Both the position numbers and the translations under genes were made by a program. From Brassica napus (lineage: Eukaryota > Streptophyta > Magnoliopsida > Brassicales > Brassicaceae): a stretch of DNA of 64,000 nt. The stretch spans positions 24,986,098 to 25,050,097 of the forward strand of contig NC_063439.1 in assembly GCF_020379485.1 (NCBI RefSeq), read 5' to 3'. Below, one piece after another: positions 55,951 to 64,000 of the stretch (positions are counted from its first letter, which is position 1; every line of letters starts with the position of its first letter). The notes under the pieces are model-generated. The model had not been told where the DNA came from. It made no database searches and worked only from the letters and a program-made list of their open reading frames with translations.

Positions 55951-57907
55951 GTTTGTCTTCGCTTTCTTGCTTCTACTGTTTTTCTTCGCTTTCTTGCTTC
56001 TACTGTTTTTTTTTTTAGTGTTCTTTAGGGTTTTGTAGCTACATATATATAGGGTATTAAGATATGCTTGCATATCGAGCTTAGTATCAACTGTGAATAT
56101 TTAATGTATATATGTTTATTATGATTTCCATTGATGTCTATATATGTGGTTATTGGATAAAGCAAGTGTATATCTCTATTTATCTAATTGAGACAGAACT
56201 ATCATATGGTAATAATATTATTTATACGTGTGATCATGATTTATTTCACCAATTTTTTTAAAAAAATTTTACATATTAGATCATTTTAACAGAACAAACA
56301 ATCACTGTTTTACCCTTGAATATTTTTAAAATTTTAGAAACTTTCTATTTTTACTATAACAATTTTTTGTGTGGTTAAAAAATACATTTTTGTTAAAATT
56401 TTATTATTTAAACAATTTATTAAAAATATACATAAATGTTAACTCAGTTTTAGCCTTAAAATATAAAAAATACAAATTGAATTTATTATATTCTGTAACT
56501 CCAACATTTTTAACTTTAAAAAAAATACTTTATCACAAAAACAAAAATTAAACCGGTTAAAAAATATTTTTATTAAATTAGATTTTGTAGAATACATTTT
56601 TTATTAATTAAATTTTGTAGAAATATAATTTCACGTTTTTAAATGTGTGGGTAAGAATCTGATCAATTTGTTGTTATTGTCCGTCTTTTCATGTCGTATG
56701 TGTTGATAAGAGAATCTAATAAACGACAAAAGTGTAAAAGAGTTTCGATAAGGACCAGAACAATGATCGTGTGATCTGCATTCGTCTTGAATTTTTACGT
56801 GGGCAACGTCTGAAAATGTATTAGCACGTAAGATGGGACGTTACAGAAGTAATGAAGTGTTTTCTTCGAGCTAAAATATATGCTTAATAGTAATACGGAA
56901 GTGTCTGGCTGAGGTCGAGACTAAAGAGAGTCATAAGCCACTACTGATCGCCTCTATTTTGTTCGGACATGTTTGCGAACTTCTCTCACAAACAGCCACG
57001 TGTTGAATCATATGACATGACAAGACACGATACGATACAGTCGTAACTAATTGAGTTATCATAAGTGTGTACTGCTCATTCTTGCATGCTTCTTTCCTCC
57101 AAAAGGAAAGTGATATATCTTTAAAAGGAATGCTTTCTATCTTTAAGTAAAAGGCGTGCAATGGAACTCTCTAGTTCTCCGAGAGAGTCCCACTTGCCAC
57201 CAGGTTTTTGTCCTGGCTCTGCCACGTCTCCGACATTGACAATATATATTTTGTTTTCCTCTGGGTGCAAAAGGCTAGAAATTATGTGTATAATTTTAAG
57301 GGAAAATGATAGATGTGAACCCAAAAGAATAAATATAACCCAATGATGTGGTGGATCTATGGGGAAACGATTAATGTTAGAATATATTAACAAGACGACG
57401 TAAGAAATATAATATGTTGAAACCAAAACTTATATAATAAGACTTCAACACCCTGGTACGTTGTGTGTAGTAAACAAAAGAAGAAAGAGCTATTTCAATT
57501 TAAGCGTTTATTTAAGATCTTTCTGATCGATACACATGGGGATTGATTTGTTCCGTACGCTCATTTATCATCGCACTATTGCACATGCGAAAACCTGACC
57601 AATGAAATAGTTAATCAAAACGTGCTTAACAGATCCCTTCTTGGTCCCCTTTTTATGTTGTATTTTTCTCACATTTCCTGTAGTTTGAGGTTTGCGAAGT
57701 TTAGGAGCCACTAACACTTCCGATCGATGAATTTGCTAAGACGTTAAACATTTTTGTTGGTTAAGTTTTATTATCTTTTCAACGAATCCAATAAGTCCAC
57801 CACAACTTCAATCCAAAATAATTATGTAAGAAGCTAAGAATCCTGATATTTTCTTATCGAATGTCAATCTATCACATGAACTGCAACTGGAGCTTGAGAT
57901 GTTAACT

Positions 57908-58080
57908 AGCATGGCCTAGTCCAGCAATAATCTTGGGCCCAACAAGCAGAATAGTTGTAAAGTTTAGTGTAGCAAAAGAAAATAACAAAATACATCTTTA
58001 TAAATAAACTTGAGCTCAACAAACAAAATAGTGTAGCATGACCTAGCCTAGCAATAAATTTAAGCCCAACAAACAAAATC
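57908..58080. repeat. Imperfect direct duplication
   Basis: A unit beginning TAGCATGGCCTAGTCCAGCA at about 57908 recurs as TAGCATGACCTAGCCTAGCA at about 58033, each followed by CCCAACAA-CAGAATA-like sequence; period about 125 bp. Confidence 0.6.
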
Positions 58081-58450
58081 TTGGTGGCATCTACCACACT
58101 GAGTAGCTAAACATGTGAATGGAGATCCCTAGATCAGCGACGATATCAGATGCATTGTAGCCGGAATCTGACAAGACCACGACAGTTTTAGGTCACGACA
58201 AGCATGAACCGGAGTGGAAAGAGCAGATTTGAGATCTTTTTCCTTTTATCAGTCTTCATGAGGAGTGTATTGATTCAAATATCAGATATATTGAAGTGAT
58301 AAGGTTTAAACTTAGAATAAAACTGAAAAAGGCTCCAAAATTACATAGTACATATGTTGGTGACACATAAATGACGATAGTCACAATACATGCACAAACA
58401 CAAACACGCTAGATTTAATTATGATACATGTCATGACCTTTATACTCATA

Positions 58451-60049
58451 CTAGGTAATAACCCGCGCCTTGCGCGGGATGTGATTATTAGTTTCGTTAT
58501 TTTTAATAAATAGAAACTAAATCTGTTTAATCTGGATATTAGTTCGGTTTTAAGTTTTTTTTTTTTATTTTTAATCTTCTAAAATATAACTATTATTTTA
58601 AATTTATACTCCCTTCTTTTCATACTAAGTGTCGTTTTGGGTCTATGCACACGGATTAAGGAAACAATTAATTTTGTATATTTCCTATATAAAAACACAA
58701 TTACCACTATATCTAACCATATTTCAACCAATAGAAAAATAAATTACTCAATAAAACTAATAAATTTTGAACTGAAAATCGAAAACGACACTTATTTTGT
58801 AACGAAAAAATTTCTCTCCAACGACACTTATTCAGAAACGGAGGGAGTATTCATTTTAGTTTATTCGGTTAAAATGTTTGATTTTTTGGTTTTTTTTCCG
58901 GTAAAAACCAAAAATTAATATTATTTGTTTATTTTCATGTTATGAATTTTAGATAGTTGTCATGTCGAACCAATAGTTAATATTATAGTTTCAAACATAT
59001 AATATTTAAAGAAAAAGAAAAGAAAATTATTATAGACAAATCATTTTACTACAATTTGGTCGGTAGTGAAAGAAGCAATAAGAAAAAATATTTCAACTTT
59101 AAAAAAAAATAGATATTTCAGTTGTTGTATGAGTATGTAAAAAGTATATAAAAATAGTTGACAAATATATATAAAGATATTGTTAATTAATATGAAATGA
59201 CATTTTTGTTCAAAATAATACATGAAAGATAAAATTTAAATTAATTTGAAATAAAAAAGGCTTTGACATTAGTCATTTTTCATATAAAGAAAATAAAGTT
59301 GTATCCGTAAATAGGGGTGGGGCCAGATCGAATATATGAGTACTTGGAAGCATTCGTGTCGATTCGATCTTTAGCCACCTAGATATTTGGTGACTCGGAT
59401 ATCTGAAATGTTTTAGAATTTTAAAGAATATCCGATTTGATCCGTAAATAAAATAAAATTTTAAAATAATTGAAAATTTTAATAATAACATTTTATTACA
59501 AAAATAAAACATTATTTAACTTTCTAAATTTTAGTACCTAATATATTAAATTTAATTCATAACATATATATATATAATTCTTTACATATATGTATATATA
59601 TTCATATAGCAGATCAAATTAGATATATGTTCCTAAAATTATTGGTATTTATGATTTGCTTTTTGTTTGGACATTGTATTTTAGTATTTGATTTGTTTCG
59701 TAGAGTTGCGGATATCCAAATTATTTGGTTCAAATCAAAATGGATAATGAATAGAATCAAAATTTATGAATATTTTGCTCAACTTTATCCGTAAATAATA
59801 AAAGTAATATATATATAGTTTGGCTTTTGATTCGTTATCTATTTTTATTCGAACCGAAAAATCCAGAGTTTTATTGGAACCATGTATGTGAGTTTTATAT
59901 TAAAAACGCAAAATACATTGTGTGAACACATTTATGAATATAGTGTGAACGCGTTAGCATATTTATTATCAAATCGTTGTGAGGCTGCCACGTGTCTGTT
60001 ATAGTGTGAATGCATTTATTACAATGCTTCTCTTTTAATATATAAGGGA
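58451..60049 (-). mobile_element. Complete non-autonomous Helitron, 1599 bp (minus orientation)
   Basis: On the minus strand the 5' end is A|TCCCT then TATATATTAAAAGAGAAGCA. The 3' end has hairpin CCCGCGC-AAG-GCGCGGG (58462-58478) then CTAG (58451-58454) and host T. Its termini match those of the element at 45922-46947. Non-coding. A Stowaway-like MITE is nested inside and accounts for 239 bp of the length difference. Confidence 0.85.
58609..58847. mobile_element. Stowaway-like MITE nested in the Helitron
   Basis: Ends CTCCCTTCTTTTCATACTAA and TTATTCAGAAACGGAGGGAG form imperfect terminal inverted repeats flanked by TA (58607-58608, 58848-58849). Length 239 bp. Inner repeats GTGTCGTTTTGGG and CCAACGACACTT continue the pairing. 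Confidence 0.82.
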
Positions 60050-63000
60050 TTTATACCAACATTTATGTACAATATTGTTTTCACCTCGTTGGAATAAGAA
60101 AACTGTTCAAACAATTTAAAAGAAAATATATAAATGTGTTTCATACGCTTCGACCAATTTTTGATATGAACATTCTATATGATTTTCTAGCTGACAACGC
60201 CATAATTATAGGATAAACCAAAACAAAAAAGAAGCTAAGTAACAACTTACAACGATCCAAATTTGCCAAGTACTTATCATGAACGATTTGTTAATAAGAT
60301 AAGCCAGGTTATGTAATAATTAGATATATTATAGTTGATGTGAAATTCTGGCTAATTAGTTGGCTTACTTTTCTTACAAAACTTAGTTTTGTTTTATCAA
60401 CAAGTTAATACATTGAAAAGAGTCGGCAATTAATCTGAAAAGTTGTTAAGGAACTGTAAACTTGTAATGATGAAACTGCACACCCATCTCAATCTACCAT
60501 AATTGGGGCACGATTGATGGAGATAATTGTGGCACAAACTCTTGAGATTGAGTAATGTCAAATACTTAAATCATTGAGGAAGAAAATAGTCATATGAAAA
60601 TAAAGGTGAAAGGTAAACATAAACAAAGGATAAGGACTTGGGTTGAATAAATTGGATGAAGATCTTATCTTGATCGAGGCTAACCAATCAAATTTCACCA
60701 GTTTCGAATGGAGATTTAAATGAGAAGTATAATTATATTTGATTTATGCACTTATGAACGATTGAGATTAATTAACAGCCATTTTCTCCACAGTGTTTTC
60801 TTTCTAGATGTCCACATATATAGAAACAAGGGAAAAAATGAATATGTGTAGCAAGTCGATGGTTATACCACTTATACGGAAAAAATACGTATGGTTTATA
60901 GACTTGACTTGTGTATAAAAAAAATGATACGACTCAATTGCTAGGGGCAAGACGCCATAGACGAAACCTCTCCCTATTATATTTGGAGATGGAACTTGTT
61001 AGTATGCTATGAAAACAATCCTTACGAGTTACGAGCAAGACCCCTTGTCATTATAAGACGAGAAACGTCTAGATTTTCGTTACTCCACAACCTAAATGGG
61101 TCGAGTGAATGATGCACACCTAGCACATCATCACATTTGGATGAATATAGTTTTAGATGGTCGCCATACAGCTGCTAAATTCCATTGATTTGTATATTGA
61201 TTTAAAACTAAACTAGTCTAATGTTAATCTTTTAAAGTTCAGTGTGTATACACGTTGATCTTGAATTCGATATCTTTGAAAACAACTTATCGATATTTGG
61301 CTAATATAAACTTGACTTTTGGTTTAAGTGGTTAATATGGTGGGCTATAACAGGCAATTAGTCTATTAGTCGGAATTGATTTCAAATTCAGATTAAATAA
61401 CGTGGTACGTTTTGGAGTTACTCCACTTTTTAATACTAAATACGTTATTTCAAGGATCCACCAGATGAGCTGAAAAGTACATGTTTAAGAAAACTAAATT
61501 ACACTTACTATGAAGTTTCAAGATCAGTCGTGGAAGGTGGACTGATTCATGTTCTTAATTGTTTTTGCTTAGATCATCTTCAAATTAATTGTATAATACT
61601 ATATAGTGTGGTAAATTTAGGGGAGAAAAAATGGAAGGAAAAAGGGTAATGTGATGGCATACATGGACCCTTGTGTGTCTTTGCTTTTAGAGCATAATTC
61701 AATCGAAAATTTCACATTTACCAACTCAGATTCTATTATATTTACTTTACTCCACCCGTCCACCAGAATGAACCATGCCGACTATTAATTATCAATTATA
61801 TATAAATATACTTGTAAGTATAAACGACTATAAAGTGATATATATATTATTTTATTTTTTGAAAAAGGGAAAAAAGTGATAAATTCTACCACCTCTATAG
61901 GATAAGATTTACGGTATTTTAAAATACGATATAGACTATAGTGATAGATTTACCACCTCTCAAAGTCTTCATTTTTAGTGTGTAAATATTCGTCTGAATT
62001 GTTACAAAAAAAAAGAAAAACAATATTTGTCTGAATATTAACCTATTAAGTCAATGTGTATAAGTCAGTCATACTGACAATTATTAATATATAATGTGGT
62101 AAATCTTTATAAATATAAATTTGTAACGACATTGTAAAATAATGCTATAGTATTACTTATACAAATTCTTGGGGATGGACCGTTCAGTCATTAGAAAATC
62201 TTCAAACATAACACATTTTTTGACCAAAAAAAAAACCTAACATATCCTCAAAATTAATTATTACTCCTTAAAGATTAGCCAAGAGATCATTTAATATGTA
62301 TCAAGAGTTTTAGATAGTTTGGCAGGTACAGTAGAGTACTAAACGTGATTATGAGCGCCATTAATATTAGATTCATGCCTTTAATCATCAAGAGTAGTTA
62401 AATCAATTAAGATTAATTGAACTCCAAGACTTAAGTTGAATGATGATACGAGAGGTGCAAGTAAATAAAAAAAGAGAGTGATGGTATGATGTTGTCGGTC
62501 CATAAATGATGGAACCTCAAAGTCATTCAATCTCTTTAGGGCTTGCCCTACAAGCTAACCCAACCCTCTGTGGACCTGACAATTTTCGACTATACCATTG
62601 ATCCATTTGATAGACTAGTACTTCCTTCTTTGAGAAGACGTTGACTCTGACTACTGTTTTAGGTAAGGTACGTATCATTACGTAAATTGTTTCTTCTTTT
62701 CATTTTCTGTTTGCTTATGGTAAAAAGCGACTATTTCGTATTTACCATGCAATCTTGTATTCTAGTATATAAAAAGTAATATTTTGTGATTTGTGGTAAC
62801 ATCATAGCTAAGACTAAACCATTCTGCAACATTCTTTTCGCACTTCTATTATCAACTATAAGTGTTTTATTTTCTTCGATATACTCCTTATGTGTGTACT
62901 TTTAACAAAATTAATTTTATATTTCTCTCTTTTTTACTGTTTGTGTTTAATCATATGGTTTAGCAACAATGTGTACTATTAGATCTGTCAGAATTACCCA

Positions 63001-63815
63001 TGACCTACAAATAACCCATAGATGATAGATCGTTCATATCTAACAAATGGACCTCAAAGAAAGAATCAACATGATCTTTGTAAAATAATCATTTAATATA
63101 TTGACTCATTGTGTGAACGAGATTCTTAATTACTATGGCTTTTATGAATGTTAAATAAGAGAAGAGACATATACCATATTCACTAAAAATCACTAGATTA
63201 GCAGTTACAAGAACGTTTACATTAAAAGTTTTAACTTTTTCTTCCACTAAGGAGTCTTAACAAGAGAGTTACTGGACCAGACAAAAGTCATTGAAGAAGT
63301 GGGGGCATGAAGTGGCATTTCTTAGATATTCTCATTACTTTTTTGTTTCAAAGGGATTAAATGAGAAACAGTCACACTACTTTTTCTTTTATGGGTTAAC
63401 TTGTTTGGTTACTTTGCTGGTTATAGTTGTCAAAAGACAGTGTTTGGTGAGAAACCTAAGTAACTCACTATCTCTCTGTTATCATGTCTAATGCAACAAA
63501 GAAACAAACCACACCCAAAGTTAAAGAAAGAAGAAAAAGACAAAACTAAAGTCTTGAGCTTTTAAATGTTTTCTCATTTCTTTTTTGACCCATTTAAAGA
63601 TGGAAAGATGATAACTTTTCCTTTTATTCTCCTCCCATTCTGCATCGGGATCTTGCGGGGTCTCATTGGAATTATAAAAAATAAAAAAAAACACTGTAAA
63701 TATTTCCTCAAAGTCGATACCTTTTTCTCATCGAAGTCACACACCACAATTCTCACAAACCCTTAAAAATTGAATCCGAGAGAAGAAGAGAGTCTGGACC
63801 CTCAAAAGTCCCCAC

Positions 63816-64000
63816 ATGGATCCCAAGAACCCAAATCGTCACCAAGTACCAAACTTTTTGAACCCACCACCAAGAAACCAGAGCTTAGGAGATGCTTCCA
63901 AGGACGACAATCATCATTCCAAACCGGCTGAGGTTAAGGATTTTCAGATCGTGGTCGCTTCCGACAAAGAACCGAACATCAGTAAGAAGCCGCAGCAGAA
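63816..64000 (+). CDS. TCP20: TCP20 class I TCP transcription factor, 5' part only
   Basis: From the ATG at 63816 the frame reads MDPKNPNRHQVPNFLNPPPR, then a short acidic stretch and VKDFQIVVASDKEPNISKKPQQ, running off the window before the TCP DNA-binding domain. The opening and the DFQIVV-SDKEPN block match Arabidopsis TCP20 (At3g27010), which binds GCCCR sites in cell-cycle and ribosomal promoters and takes part in nitrate foraging by roots. A TATA-like TTATAAAA lies near 63672. Confidence 0.88.
   Translation, partial: MDPKNPNRHQVPNFLNPPPRNQSLGDASKDDNHHSKPAEVKDFQIVVASDKEPNISKKPQQ

Larger units (their letters stand above)
55951..63815. other. 7.9-kb gene-poor stretch upstream of TCP20
   Basis: Contains a 48-bp duplication (57908/58033), the minus-strand Helitron (58451-60049) with nested MITE, and AT-rich sequence without other recognisable features. 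A short minus-strand open stretch near 57120-57290 (VNVGDVAEPGQKPGGKW) is coding-like but unassigned. 60050-63815 should include the TCP20 promoter. Confidence 0.45.

Noticed and set aside
57121..57426. 101-codon minus-strand frame with VGDVAEPGQKPGGKW
   Set aside because: Only a short middle part looks coding; no recognisable domain or exon borders.

Overview
This is a plant nuclear window, A/T-rich, with intron-split genes and large transposon-filled gaps. The proteins I recognise all match Brassicaceae families. Their order follows Arabidopsis thaliana chromosome 3 from about At3g27210 down to At3g27010: At3g27210-like, cupredoxin (At3g27200), UKL2 (At3g27190), RlmC/TrmA-like methyltransferase (At3g27180), CLC-b (At3g27170), F-box/kelch HOLT (At3g27150), M48 peptidase (At3g27110), ENY2 (At3g27100), DCD/NRP (At3g27090), TSO2 (At3g27060), DUF3339 genes (At3g27027/27030), LAZY6 (At3g27025) and TCP20 (At3g27010). 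Intergenic space is expanded and several Arabidopsis neighbours are missing, so a Brassiceae species (Brassica, Raphanus or a relative) is the best fit. The Arabidopsis correspondence and locus numbers are from memory, not from a search.

Region by region. 1-4448: right part of a PIF/Harbinger DNA transposon, with a DDE transposase, a Myb/trihelix partner and a third gene encoding a GRF zinc-finger/coiled-coil/membrane protein, ending in a terminal repeat with TAA target duplication. 5.0-7.2 kb: At3g27210-like gene and uclacyanin. 7.2-15.5 kb: Stowaway-like MITE, small Helitron, possible LTR fragment, a two-exon defensin-like gene, then a nest of Helitrons. 15.5-27.4 kb: gene-dense block of UKL2 (+), LecRK-S.6 (-), methyltransferase (+) and CLC-b (-). 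27.4-37.9 kb: gene-poor, with an LTR-like remnant, an orphan exon and a telomere-motif tandem repeat. 38.0-44.9 kb: HOLT carrying a miR2111 site, M48 peptidase and ENY2 sharing a divergent promoter, and DCD/NRP. 45.9-46.9 kb: complete non-autonomous Helitron. 48.4-55.95 kb: TSO2, a small membrane ORF, tRNA-Leu(AAG), three DUF3339 genes with a foldback Harbinger MITE between them, and LAZY6. 56-63.8 kb: gene-poor, with a second Helitron of the same family carrying a nested Stowaway-like MITE, then the first exon of TCP20 running off the end.

There is no operon logic here. Themes that recur are nucleotide supply and cell proliferation (UKL2 salvage, TSO2 deoxynucleotides, TCP20), nitrate and root architecture (CLC-b, HOLT/miR2111, LAZY6, TCP20) and organelle functions (M48 peptidase, methyltransferase). 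The least ordinary items are the three-gene Harbinger element with its subterminal ACGGA repeats, the apparent loss of the ENY2 start codon, two GC-AG introns, the LecRK-S.6 gene out of its Arabidopsis context, and the bimodular defensin-like gene.
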